A DNA stretch of 64,000 bases from contig NMRA01000038.1 in the NCBI GenBank assembly GCA_002633005.1, positions 705,329 through 769,328 of the forward strand, written 5' to 3'. The notes below the pieces were generated by a model, which was given only the letters and a program-made list of their open reading frames with translations, searched no databases and was not told the origin of the DNA. Origin of the DNA: Phoronis australis (Eukaryota > Phoronida > Phoronidae). Each line of letters begins with the position of its first letter. The first letter of the stretch is position 1. Shown here piece after piece: positions 1 to 11,600 of the stretch. A program made the position numbers and the translations under genes.

Positions 1-292
1 CTATCCATCCTTTCGGCCACAGTACCCAGTCAGTACAAAGAGAGATCTGTAGTTGCGAGATAGGTCTTTTAATGTTTATGATGGACCCTAAGTTACACCT
101 TACAAATAGTATAATGGGTAGTACGGGATTCAGTGTTAATGAAGCAGCACTGGATGACGGAGCCATATGTTGACATTTGTGCATACATGTAGAACGCGAT
201 GCGGACGACTTTCTTTCCTGCAGCACCGGCGCCGAATACATTCCGTGTGTTACAAGCATTTTCTTTTCAGCAATGGTCTGCATAAAAGTCTT
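1..292 (-). other. 3' flank of lectin copy 1, conserved with copies 2 and 3
   Basis: This stretch lies just past the stop codon of copy 1. It aligns by eye with 8041-8287 (after copy 2) and 17143-17375 (after copy 3), sharing landmarks such as GTTTATGATGG, AGCCA(C/T)ATGTTG and CTCCTGCAG. It is probably 3' untranslated and downstream sequence copied with the duplication unit. No clear AATAAA on the minus strand was found. Confidence 0.6.
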
Positions 293-3200
293 TCAGTTGA
301 CAACTACTTCGCACAGAGATAAAACGTCGATATTTGCGTAGGTAGTATTTATCTTAATCGTCAGATATCTCCCGCGTACAACAGGATCGCACGTCAGGGT
401 TTTGGTCAACTCTTCTGCCCCAAATTCTCCTTGATTAAAAGTGCAAATCTCGCTAGAGTTCGCTGTATTTGATGAGTTTGACACCTTGATGAAAAAGTCG
501 CGTAGTCTTTCACCTAAATAAATCCAAACAAGAAACAAAAGCAACACTGGTGATGTTTAAGTTTTTAAAAACGAAACGTATACGATACCATTACAAACTT
601 GTCTCGAAGTTTCCTTTGCTATAATTGTAATTGATTTCTATCATTAAAAGGAAAGGCCACGTGACACTGACTCGAAGTGACCCTGACTTTGACGGGAATG
701 GAACACCTCGTCAAAACTAGTGTCTGTTTCAAACTCATTGAACGTGCTGACACGCTTACAGTCTCCAAGTAGAGTGGCCTCTCAGCTTACACTGTTGACA
801 CGTAATTGCGCCTTATCGTTAGTTAGAATTTATGTTTAAATTTTACCTTGTGCCTAGGTTTAGTGATATCCCGCAACGCCGTTTTGTTTCTGGAGGAGGG
901 CCCCGATTATGACATCATCTACTGCTTTCTTCTGTTTATTGAAATCGTAGACCCTTTCTTCTGAGGAAAGTCCGCCTCCGGAGGCCGAACCCACCGGGAA
1001 TGGATTCGATTGTTACCTTTTTGCATGTTTACTAACTAGCAGTAAATTTTCATATTTTACGCTGTGCCTCTCTTGGGGTCGTGGGGGTGGGGTGCTGTTG
1101 TAGAAGCTTCAGAGCAGTCGCTCCCTTTTTCCCTGCATGCGTGTTCGTGTGTATGCGAGTATGTGTGTATGTATATCCGTAGGTATAAATGTTTGTATGT
1201 ATGTTTATATAAATGTACATTTGTTTGAATGTGTGTATGTGTGTACGTATGTACGTATGAAGAGGGCCAAGAGCCACCCGTTACTATAATCACTTTGTTG
1301 CGACACAACCCATGCACTAGTTACCCATGACTTGTGTTGCCGGCTCCCTCGGCAATAAGTCAAGTTCGGATGAGAATTGTAATGTTTTTAAACCGAAAAA
1401 CGCTTAGGTTAAAAGGGTTCCTATTAATAGATATTAAAAACGACATTCCCATCCAATTCCTTGAAACGAAATAATGCTCTATAACCCTCGACAACCCTCA
1501 AAGGTTTGGAGGGAAATTCTGAAAACTTCTTTCGAAGTCTGCAAAACGGGCAAGACTGACCTGCACTTTTAACGAATTGCAAGGCAACTGTGGAGAAAGA
1601 TCATCCACCAAGAACCAAGAGAATACGTTTTAGTTGATTAATGCTTTATCTTTTAAGATTTGCATTACCAGTTGACAGAACGGGGATTGGTTGGAAAAAT
1701 CAAAACAGGGCTTAATATCCTTTTAAAAATTCAACATTGACATCTAAACAGTGGTGAAATGCCCTGTCTAGCCACACAGAATACAATTACTCTTACTGTG
1801 CTCTGACCGGTTGGTAATGGTGACGTTTAGTATAACGAACACGGTCTCCAAGTCAACCTGCCACCAGGGGTCTCTCTCCCAGGAAGTATGAGTGCATGAG
1901 CCGTGACGATATTTCGAGTTCGAGTAACCGTCAACAGCAAGTGAAGCACATCCATCGTGTCCTACGCTTGATTGCGTAGCAGGTTTGTTGAAAGCGACAT
2001 TCTGTTTTACTGCAACAAATATATGTAAATATATATACATATACATACATACATACATACATACATACTTACATACACACACACACACATACACACATAG
2101 GACTACATACATCAAAGTATCTCGCCAGCATGCTTTCCTTGAGACAAGTTTTGTTGAACTATATACGCTCTCCTTTTTATCTCTGGAAATGAAGCTTGCG
2201 ACGCATTCATTTCATTACATGAGTACTGTATCGTTCAAATGCCTTGAGTATATTCTTCATCAATGACTTCCGTATGCAACAACTACTCTGACTTTGGTAT
2301 ACTCATGCGCACCCAAGGGGGGGGGGGGCAGCCCCCATTTAGCGAAGTGGGCAAAAATGTCCGCCTATGAGAAACAAAAAGTCCGAAAAAATGAGACACA
2401 AGTCCGCTAAGTAACGACAAACGCGCAATTCACAGTGGCGCTTCCGTTTTTTTTTTGTCCGCCCGCTTTTTTGCTACCAAAAGGTCCACAACGTCAGGAA
2501 TTCGAGTCCCCCATATTGAAGGCTAGGTGCGCGCATGATACTAGTGATCCTACTTGGGGGGACGCTGTGACGATGGTCAAATGGAAGCATTTTGTAGATC
2601 GCCTCATCTTGAGGGGGACACAAGCGGGGGCAGGGGAGAGGGAGTACTTACGAAGGACCGTGAGGGTGTACCCACACAATAAATTTCAGGCGTTAGGGTG
2701 AAATCGGCAAGGACCAACGACGGAGAGCACGGGTTGTCGGGAAAGACAGCGAAACATTTAAAAGAAAGAAGATCTTTAGATAAAATTTGTCTCGTACCAA
2801 TGTTAGAATTGCCCTTTGGCGTCCCATTATGCAGTGTTGATCGTCCACAGTCACTCTAAAACATGCTTTATTAGAAAATTTCCCAGAAAACTTGTTACCC
2901 AATGATGTTCAGGGAAAACTGATTTAGGCCTTTAAAAGAGTTCAAGAAGATAATTTTATGAATCCGTCCTGATTGACCAGCAACCTCTCGAGTCAAACGA
3001 CCGTCTGAATAAAAAGAAACATCCTTATTCGACAAGCATAGCATACGAGGTTTTACTTATAAGTCGTGTCGTAGCACCTGCCCACACACTCCAAAGCGAT
3101 ATAAGAAAACTCGGAAGGTTGAGACGTTGGCAATGTGCCGGCGACTGTAGCCAGCACATGTTGCGTAGCCTGCACAGGGGATCAGGATCAACTAAACTTT

Positions 3201-5255
3201 AAGAATCAATGAAAAGACTTTCTTTAAATTCTTCAATCTGAACTCTGAAACCCCGATTGCTTTTTCATTAAATGCTAAAGGTTGCACTAGCATTGTAAAC
3301 TTTTTGTAGTACGCGGCAAATTGGCCGCAAGGTGGTCCAACGTAAAGTGCCAGTTTGTTTGGAGCTACTTTGAAACACAGTGAATGAAATTGGACACCAC
3401 TTTACTCTCCAGGCTTTTCTTGAAATAACGATATTGGTTGTAAGGACACGAGATAGGTTTATACGATCTTTAAATGGTTTCAACCTTCGTGACTCGTATT
3501 CCTAAGGTACTGTCTCCAAAAACAAGAGTATTTCTCAATCACCAATTAAATCAAGGAATAAAATGAAAATACTCGACATTTGAACGTAACACATAATTGA
3601 CAGTCGCTGTTATTACCTGGCTGTGGTTGGTATTTAACCAAGTCGGTTTTCTGAAATACAATAAAACGACAAGGCAGTTAAATCTCGCTAGAAACGAATT
3701 TTAAGCCTTTTACAATCAAAAATCGGTCTAATATCTCTTATCATGATAGGATTCTAATTCGGTCACCATCGAGATCTCCTTAACTACCAAAACTCAAGAA
3801 TACGTTTCACAATTTATTGGGCTTGACAAGCCCATAACTGCGAAGTCAAACGGCGCATTAGTTTGAGACTTGAGTTGATAACGGAATTATGATCCATACA
3901 AGGAAGAGAATTCTATGACACTAACTTTATCAGAGTAAAAAGCCAAACCCAATTTTTGTTTTTAAGCCAGCTAAAGAGAGCGACATGCAACTTTAAGTTA
4001 CGAATTGTAATAGTTTCATAGTTTCTCTACTGTTGTGATATTAGTGTTCGTTGTTTACAGATATTTTTTCATACAGCCCAGGTAGTGACGCACTCAGAAG
4101 TAGTGACGCGTTATGTTTGTAATTCTACTGGCATTTGCGTTGTGTACTTCGCTGTTGGATGGTATGGCAGCGTAACTTTACATTGTCTAATTTGCGTAAC
4201 TCAGGATTAATGCGTGCGACTAAATTACAAGGCAGTGTACTCTGTGTTCTTGATGCTATGTGTGGTGTGCGGCTATTGTAATAGTTTTGCCATTTCCATC
4301 GTCTTATATTATAGGGTGTTTTTTCTTGTGGTTCGTGAAATAGTAAACTGAAACACAAGTCTAGACGTGTCTCATTCCTCTGCAACAATGCACAAGAAAC
4401 TACTAAATACTTATTTACAAACAGATTACGTGCGTGAAGCACGCGCCCGGTTACATACATTTTTCATACGTATTGTTTTAATGCAGTGAGTCCAGGTTCC
4501 TAATTGCATACAAAGATAGCTTTCAGGACAGGCTCACAGTCACTAACTGGATTATTATCCAAGCTTGAAGTTTGTGATTTCGGCTTAATGTATAATTAGT
4601 CTTGCGAAGCCCAAAGTCAGTGTAATCGTTATTTTAAATTTGTGTTCACTTCTTAGAACGACCGTTGTAAAAACATGTGAAAATACTGTCTGCTTCTGCG
4701 CACTGTGAATCGTGTACATTTAGGTGATTAAACACGGAAGTCGAATCAGGCTTCTTGGTTCCACAAAACGGGTTCTTTTTGATTCTATTTTCGTTACCCG
4801 AAAATGAACAATGAAACCATCAGTAACTCAAATAAAACGCTTCAGATTTTATTGGTGTTGGCCAAACCTAAAATAAGAGTTTTGAAAGTGTCAACCGAAA
4901 TCGGCACATAATTATTAATTTCGACAACTAGTGCGAAAGGTGCTTAACATTTTTTTACCTTAACATAAATCTCAATATCCTTTCGCTGTGGTTCGTCGGC
5001 ACTGCAAACTTCGACGACGTATAGAGTACAGGTCATGTAGTCGGCGTCAAAAGCAAAACCGGTGCATTCACGTTCACCATAACATGCCACACAGCAGTCA
5101 GATAAGTCACTGGTGTTCACGAATTCATGCTTCATCAAGTTGGTGATCTGGAGAGCCTGCTTCCTTTTGAAATAGACCTTTGACTGGACACAGTTTGAAA
5201 GAAATCCAATCCACGAGAAAGCAAAACTCACAAATATTGTCTTGAGAAGCCACAT
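293..5255 (-). CDS. secreted PAN/apple-fucolectin (FTP) protein, copy 1, four exons
   Basis: Exons in order of transcription are 5255-4959, 3650-3617, 2009-1797 and 513-293; the protein is 254 residues. Exon 1 encodes a signal peptide starting MWLLKT and a PAN/apple-like domain with the cluster DCC..C.....C and two later cysteines. The microexon encodes a short linker. Exons 3 and 4 encode an F-type lectin domain (ALNKPATQSS-like start, here AFNKPATQSS; ASLAVDG; DPWWQVDL; NVTITNR) ending EVVVN. Introns are GT-AG with phases 0, 1, 1. An upstream in-frame ATG at 5276 exists, but 5255 gives the same 297-nt exon 1 as the other copies and has A at -3. The motif histidine (SCTHT) is kept; after NR the loop reads SEHSERL, without the usual Asp and Cys-Cys. 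It is likely an extracellular carbohydrate-binding or recognition protein; the ligand is unknown. Confidence 0.85.
1140..1262. repeat. GTAT/GT-rich microsatellite in copy 1 intron 3
   Basis: Imperfect (GTGTATGTAT)n low-complexity DNA between exons 4 and 3 of copy 1. Reading frames over it are rich in Tyr, Thr and His on the minus strand and are not genes. Confidence 0.8.
2020..2100. repeat. (CATA)n/(CA)n microsatellite next to copy 1 exon 3
   Basis: A run of CATA units followed by ACAC units lies just upstream (minus-strand sense) of the exon 3 acceptor at 2010. It forms part of intron 2; the Val/Cys/Tyr-rich open frame through it is an accident of the repeat. Confidence 0.85.
2304..2537. 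mobile_element. MITE family B (CATGCGCGCACC ends), TSD atact
   Basis: The element starts CATGCGCACCCAAGG and ends CTAGGTGCGCGCATG, which are inverted copies of each other, and it is flanked by ATACT at 2299-2303 and 2538-2542. It is 234 bp, with G-rich and C-rich subterminal runs, in intron 2 of copy 1. It has no coding capacity. Confidence 0.8.
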
Positions 5256-5332
5256 TTTCGTTTCCAGCCTCCGCATAAACAGATACTTCCTTGTCTCAAT
5301 GACAGAAATACACTGGATACACGCGCGCGCCC

Positions 5333-5410
5333 ATTATAAAAATACAAAAGAAATCAAGAGAAATATCACACAAGGTGGCTAATAATCAATACATTTCAAA
5401 CAAATAAATC
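5333..5410 (-). promoter_or_regulatory. core promoter of lectin copy 1
   Basis: A minus-strand TATAAT motif lies at 5333-5338, about 80 nt before the chosen ATG. Just upstream (5364-5407) is a block shared with the other three copies: minus-strand TTTGAAATGTATTGATT followed by AGCCACCTTG. A start of transcription near 5305 is inferred, not seen. Confidence 0.55.
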
Positions 5411-6559
5411 AATCTTTCATATTTGAGGAAAAATTTTCCAAAACAAAGTCTTTAGCGTAGTGTTGATTCAGAGGTTATGTCAGCAACTAAATAATGACAT
5501 CATACTAATTAACTACTATAGGAATTCTAAAATCAATTTTTCTAGAATACAGGTTCGTCAAGTTGAACAAATATAAGTACATAAGAATAATTGCTAATTA
5601 GATTTAAACGATTCCAGGTGTTTTGCTTTAGAGGTTACTCCTCCAATGTATTTCAGTTTTTTGCTTCTACACTCAGGAGAATAGCTTTTCAAGTAACATC
5701 TGCTTGGCAAGAATTCAGAAAAACTGACAGCTGACTGCAACAACAGGACAACTGTCGCACACAAGCAATCGGGGTTACTCCCATAAAAGCGGTGTACGAG
5801 ACATGCCACTCAGAAAGGTAACTTTTCAGGGCCTGCAGTTTCCCTAGTACGAAATAGTGCTTTAATGCAAAATGTTGCTTTTAGGATTTGATTCGCTACA
5901 AAGTGCCACTTCATGAAGTAAAAACTACCAAGGCACACAAGGTTCCACCAACTACACAATTCTTCAGAATGGTTTTAAAAAATGTTACGTTTAAAACTGG
6001 TTACAAAAGATTTATGTTTAACATCACATATCTCCATGTACTCTTTCAATCTGAACAGTTTATAAATCCACCTGTTTCTACGATAGGATTTAGGTATATG
6101 GAATAAATCTCTACAAAAACAATGTTTCTGGAACGGTGCCCTACTGGAAGGGTGACATTTCGAGGAAGCTACGTCCAATTAATTTTTTTTCTGCATCCAC
6201 TCCCAGATAGGCGAGTGTCTTGATTTTCCATCTGCATCCCCGTTTAAACTGCAGTTGAGAATCACCCCATGGGACGAAATTCAGTGTGAAAGCAACGCCT
6301 GTCGGCCTATACTAGCGAGTAAAGTCGCAAAGCAATGGAGCAGACTCGATCTTAAAACATTGATTCAGGTAGTTTTAAATTTTAATCTGGGACAATGAAA
6401 CCCCCAAATTTATTATCACGGAAGGTTAAAAGTTATGAATGGAAAACAATACACTATTAAATACAATGCCCAATGTACATTCTACTGGAATTCAACACAC
6501 GTTGGTTCAAATGCAAGTAGTTCCGGTGTAAGCGTTGGCGTAACAACGTGAGTTTATGA
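5411..6559. other. intergenic DNA between copies 1 and 2, left part
   Basis: It begins with the distal upstream block of copy 1. From about 6090 it resembles 38130-38600 in intron 2 of copy 4 (for example TATGGAATAAA, GTTTCTGGAAC, ACTAGAAGGGTGA or near matches). I see no gene here. Confidence 0.5.
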
Positions 6560-6774
6560 CATGCGCGCACCCAACCTAAAAATGGGGGTGCTCGAATTTT
6601 GAGAATGTAGACCCTTTACTAAGATTCGCGGGGTACGTTCAGAGCTATAAATTGTGCATTCGCCAAATTTAGGTAGTTCCTTCGAGGTTTTGTTTCTCTA
6701 AAGGAGACCTTTTTGCCCACTTCGCCAAATGGAGGGCTCGTTCGAGCTCGCCGATCCCCCCGGATGTGCGCATG
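6560..6774. mobile_element. MITE family B copy, TSD tatga
   Basis: It starts CATGCGCGCACCCAACC and ends GGATGTGCGCATG, with TATGA on both sides (6555-6559 and 6775-6779). Length is 215 bp. The interior (TCGAATTTTGAGAATGT...GCCAAATTTAGGTAGTTCC region) matches 53668-53930. Confidence 0.82.
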
Positions 6775-6779
6775 TATGA

Positions 6780-7650
6780 AAGGCCTTATCGACAAGTGTG
6801 TGTATTAACCAGATATCTACAAAACTAAATATTTCAGCTCAGTAAAATCATAATATTTTCTAAGAGTAAAAATCTTGCATCACTTGATTTTTGACCTTCT
6901 GCCAGTCTGACAATAATTAGCTTAAAAGTAATGCAGGTGTTGTGGTTCATCTTGTACTAGACGTGCGCAAGCCGCTCAAGTGGGCCCATTGGTCTGGTCA
7001 CCTAGAACCATTACTTATCAATGCAAAACTACAACCAAGCTGAGGAGCTGGAGGCCTGACTCAAGTGTCTACCACTGCGCCCCCTGTGGGACGTGAGCCC
7101 ACAACTTTGAGCAAAGGAAACAGACACTTATCCAACTAGGCCACACCGACTCATCTTCTTGATTAATTAGGTCACGTGACCATGTTTTTTGTAAACTTTA
7201 CCAAAACGTTACGACGATAGAAAAACAACAGTTTCAATAACAAGACCAAAGTTCGTTTAACAGAAATATTTAAGAAAAAATCTTTTAATTCTATTCATGA
7301 AAGTCACGAAATTCAAATTCCCCAAAAAAGTATAACATTTTAAAACACTTCCTGAATTCGTTGTGTAGAACACTTTGAAAAGCATAGTATATGAAAGTTT
7401 CATATGAATCCAATCTGCACCTTCTGCTGTACGATTTTCCGAAGTTGGCTAAATTTGGCAATTCCTATGGTTCTATTGACCTCAACGCCGTGGATGATAC
7501 CGTACACCAGTTTGTTCTCTTTCAAAATGCTAAAAACTAAGCTTCTCTTAAAATGACGGTGCGTGGCCGAAATCACATGTTCAGCCGTATGACGGGTTTG
7601 TGGCATCTTCAATTGAATCCAACAAGCTTAATAACACGTATAGTTATATA
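6780..7650. repeat. relic of lectin intron-2 repeat outside a gene
   Basis: Apart from the tRNA-like insertion, this follows 38630-39310 in copy 4 intron 2, including CCGAAGTTGGCT and CCGTGGATGATAC. It could mark a deleted fifth gene unit, or a repeat that also sits in the introns. Confidence 0.5.
6918..7162 (-). repeat. tRNA-derived SINE-like insertion
   Basis: Read on the minus strand, the head (about 7155 to 7085) has an A-box-like TGGCCTAGTTGG and a T-arm-like GTGGGCTCACGTCCCAC with a 5-bp stem and 7-nt loop. The intron-2-like sequence on both sides, as seen at 38750, is uninterrupted without it, which supports an insertion. A diverged relative is at 62316-62402. The far end is not sharply defined. 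Confidence 0.5.
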
Positions 7651-8040
7651 AAACACGTTTCTCTTATTGTCAATGTATGAACATTAACTGATAGGTGAAT
7701 TGATAGTGTTGTTACCTTTGACCAAATGAAACAGTTAACTTACTGAACTATTTTCCATACTCCCTCGCTCAAAAAACGGAATACTTCGGGAATGGTGCGT
7801 GTTATCTGAACGTTCCCCATGGATCTGATCAGTCATTTTTGAGAGATGTTGCTCCCGAGTTGCACAAATTTGGATATTTGCTTAGAATCCTACATAACGT
7901 TAACCCTCTCGAAGGTCATGAAGCCTCGGCTTGGGTAATTTAAACTACACCCACCACCCCCATCTCGGTCTCCACTAACTCTTACCCGTAACCAAAATAT
8001 TCGTTTGCATCCCGCCCCCCTTTCGTCACAATTTTCGCCC

Positions 8041-8287
8041 AATTGTACCCAGTAAGTACAAGGAGAGCCCCGTGGTTGCGAGCCAGGCGCCCTAGTGTTT
8101 ATGATGTTCCCTAGTGTTTATGATGGGCCCCAAGCTTCATCTTAATTAGTGTAATGGGGAGTCTAACACTGATAATGGAGAATAACTGGATAACGGAGCC
8201 ACATGTTGGCATTGGTGCATGCTTGTACGAAGCTACGCCGACGACTTCCTCTCCTGCAGTAACGGCGATGAATACATTATTTCCTTG
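8041..8287 (-). other. conserved 3' flank of lectin copy 2
   Basis: It matches 1-292 and 17143-17375. It is interrupted on its right by the MITE at 8288-8604, after which the flank resumes to the stop codon of copy 2. Confidence 0.6.
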
Positions 8288-8604
8288 CAGTGACGGATCT
8301 AGGATACTATAAGGGGGGCCATCATGCTGCCTCGGGGAATTGAGCAAAGCGCGATTGTACGTGCACAGACGGCCCGAAAGTTGCGGGGTCCGGAGATGTG
8401 GACCTTCTGTTCAGAATGTCGGTGGACTAAAAAATCGAGAACACAATTCCGCCGCGATCTGAGGTCTGAGCCCCCCTCTTTCGCTACCGAATCTAATTAA
8501 TGAACTTAATATTTCCTCATGCATTACGCTGTTGCTGTTTCATTTTGCTTGCGGCAGCCAAGGGGGGAAGGGGGCTCCCTGCCCCCTCCCCCAATCAGCC
8601 TATG
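8288..8604. mobile_element. MITE family A (CAGTGGCGGATC-type ends), TSD ccttg
   Basis: It starts CAGTGACGGATCTAGGA and ends CAATCAGCCTATG, and is flanked by CCTTG at 8283-8287 and 8605-8609. It is 317 bp. Copy 3 lacks it at the matching position (17306-17325), so it inserted after the copy 2/3 duplication. The 5-bp duplication and CAG ends suggest a hAT-type non-autonomous element (inference). Confidence 0.8.
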
Positions 8605-8668
8605 CCTTGTATTACTTTCTTTATCGTACAAGCATTTTCTATTCACCTATGGTCTACATAAAAGCCTT

Positions 8669-11600
8669 TCAGTTGACTACTACTTCGCACAAAGTTAAAA
8701 TGTCGTTATAGGTCGTTCGTATCTGAATCGTTAGATATCTTCCGTGCACAGGTTCATCACACACGATGGTTCTAGTCAACTCTCCTGTCCCAAATACTCC
8801 TTGATGAAAAGTGCAAGTCTCGCTAGAGGCAGCTGTATTTGATGAATTTGACACCTTGATGTCAAAGTCGTGTAATCTTTCACCTAAAGAAATCAAGATA
8901 CGAAATAAATGCTGTATTGCCTTTGTGATTTTTAAATTTTATTAACGAAACAGACACTAGAATGAGCTCTCACAAATTTGCCATGATGGCAATTGATTTC
9001 TACTATTAAAAAGAAGGGTTCCTTGACATTGACTTGAAATGACTCAATTTGTGACCGAAATGGCGTACCCGAGGGATAAATTATCAAAAGCCCAAAACAT
9101 AGTCGCCTTTCTTGGATTACATAGCGCAAGTTATAATACAATAAAACAACTGACTTTCACCGAGGTCAGTACGTTGGTTTTCAGACACCAAAATGTGATA
9201 ATGACTCGAGCGAAGCCGAGGTCATTATCATACTTTGGGGTCTGCGCTTCAATTAAGAATTCAAGCTCAATAGAGCGCGAAATGCCCTTTCCAGTCACAC
9301 AAAATATAGTTATTCTTACCATACATTGACCGGTTGGTAATGGTGACATTTCGTATAACGAGCACCGTTTCCAAATCAACCTGCCACCAGGGGTCTCTCT
9401 CCGTGCGAGTATGAGAGCATGAGCCGTAATTGTAGTGCGAGTTTGAGTAACCGTCAACAGCAAGTGAAGCACAACCATAATATTGTACACTTGATTGCGT
9501 CGCAGGTTTATTTAACGCAACATTCTGCTTTACTGCAATCAGAAGAACCATACAAGTAGCATTCGATTTTTACTCAAAAGTCGTGTCCGAACAGCTGTTC
9601 AAACACCCTCAAAGTTGTATACAAAAACTCGGAGTTTATAGACGTAGACAAGGAGCTGGCCTGTAACAAGCATGTGTTGAGTCGCCCACAGAGACGACCC
9701 AGATCAACTAAAATACAAGCTTATGTAGGGCCCCAGAAAAAAGTCCAATTTTGTCCAACTTCGGAAATGACTGGTCGGAGTCAAATGAGACCTAGAGGTA
9801 CTGTACCGCATGTATTGTTCTCCAAACAGCTGTTAGGAACTGTTTTCAAAGAGTTCCACTTTTGCGTGATATGCTATCAAAATGGGACTTCCGGTAAACA
9901 TTCTCCAATTTTGGACAGCGTATGATATTTGTAAAAAAATCTAAAGTTACCTAAAACCAAAACGAAACGACAATTTTGAAAACTGTAACAGCGATTGGAG
10001 ATTTTCTCTTGAACTTTTGTATCGTTTGAAATTTGCTCATGTTATTTTTCCTGTGATTTTGCTATAAATGTGGCTTTCTTTTTAAAAATAGTAAAAATAA
10101 TTGTCACGTGACCTTATTAACGACTGCTGACATACGGTAAATTCAAAAATCCAATTCTACGTAATTTGTACTTTCAGAAACAACATACTATTCCGGAGTT
10201 AAATTCGATGGTTTTGTAGCTATTTGGCTAAAGGTACAGTTCTGTCGATAAGGTCCTACATAACCTTTGGAATCACAGATTGAAATGTCTTCAATCTGAA
10301 CATTACAACCCCGATTTCCTAATCATAGCAGGCTTTAAGTTATGTGTCTACACTAGGATTATAAACACTACGTAGTACACGGCACTGGAATTGGGCGCAT
10401 AGTGGCCCAATATAAATGAAAGTAGGTTTGAAACAACTGTGGATGAAATTAAACACCATTTTGCTGTCCAGGTTTCTGAAATAACGGTAATCGGAACAAC
10501 TCGTTATGACGAGACAGGTTTATAACACATTTAAATGGTTTCAATATTCTTTACTCGTATTCCTAACGTAATGATAACAGAAGCAAGTGTATTTCTGAAT
10601 CATCAAATCAGCAAAGGATTAGACTAAAAACATTCAATACTTGAACATCACGCAAAATACATAATCATTTTTTACCTGGTTCTGGTGAGAAACTGACCGG
10701 TAAGGCTGACTGAAATACAACAATAGAGAAACATGGCAGTTAATGGTGGCTGAAAGAACAGAGCTAGAAATTACATGTGTCAAGACTGGATGAAATGAGA
10801 CAATGTAGAAACTGGTAAAAACAAACAAAAAAGAAATGAGCATTTCACTGTCATACAATCGGTCTTATAACATTTCTTATCGTGATTCTATTTCCGTTAC
10901 CAACGAGAACGTCGAAACCATCAGCGACTCAAGAAAGACTTCAGCGTTTATTGGAGTTGGCCAACTCAATCAAAAATTGGGAAGTCGAAAATAACACGTT
11001 GCTTTTGACTTGAGTTGGCAACGGAAAAGGAATCCAGGAATCTGGTAAAGATTTGATTTTATGAGTGTAAAAAACTATAAACTTGATTTTTCATTTTTGT
11101 TTTTAAGCCAGCTAAATAGTGGAAAATGCAGTTTTATGTTCAGAACTGTTATCGTCACTGAACTTTTTTATGTTTTAGTCTCTATATTTCATGGTTTTAA
11201 AACACCCAGATTGTGAAATTTTATTCCGAAATGTTAAAACCGTGAATGCGTTTCACATAATTGCAGCGTTGTTTTCCTGTACTCGAAATCCCCGAGCAGA
11301 CCTATTTTTGAAAATCCTTATTTCGGTTCACGCTTAATTAAGGATGAAACTCAAGCTGTGTTTTAGCAGAATGATAGCTTCACGAGCAGGTTCACCATGG
11401 CAAACGTGATTATTATCCCAGCTTGAATTTTGTGATTTCGGCTTGACTTAATTATTGTTTCTGACACTTAAAAACGTGAATCAAAACCAGTGTAATCATT
11501 ATGTCAAGTAATTTGTTCATTTATTGTTAATTAGCTTCTTCCAACGACCCTTTTCACCAAATGTGAAAATAAAATGGTAACTGTTAGCTTCTTGGCATTT

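Noticed and set aside
1768-2115. A single 115-codon frame joining a Val/Cys/Tyr-rich start to the lectin exon
   Set aside because: The start is microsatellite translated through the intron; the real exon begins after the acceptor at 2010.
9131-9490. A 119-codon minus frame overlapping copy 2 exon 3
   Set aside because: It is another frame of the lectin exon; the FTP motifs are in the frame annotated.
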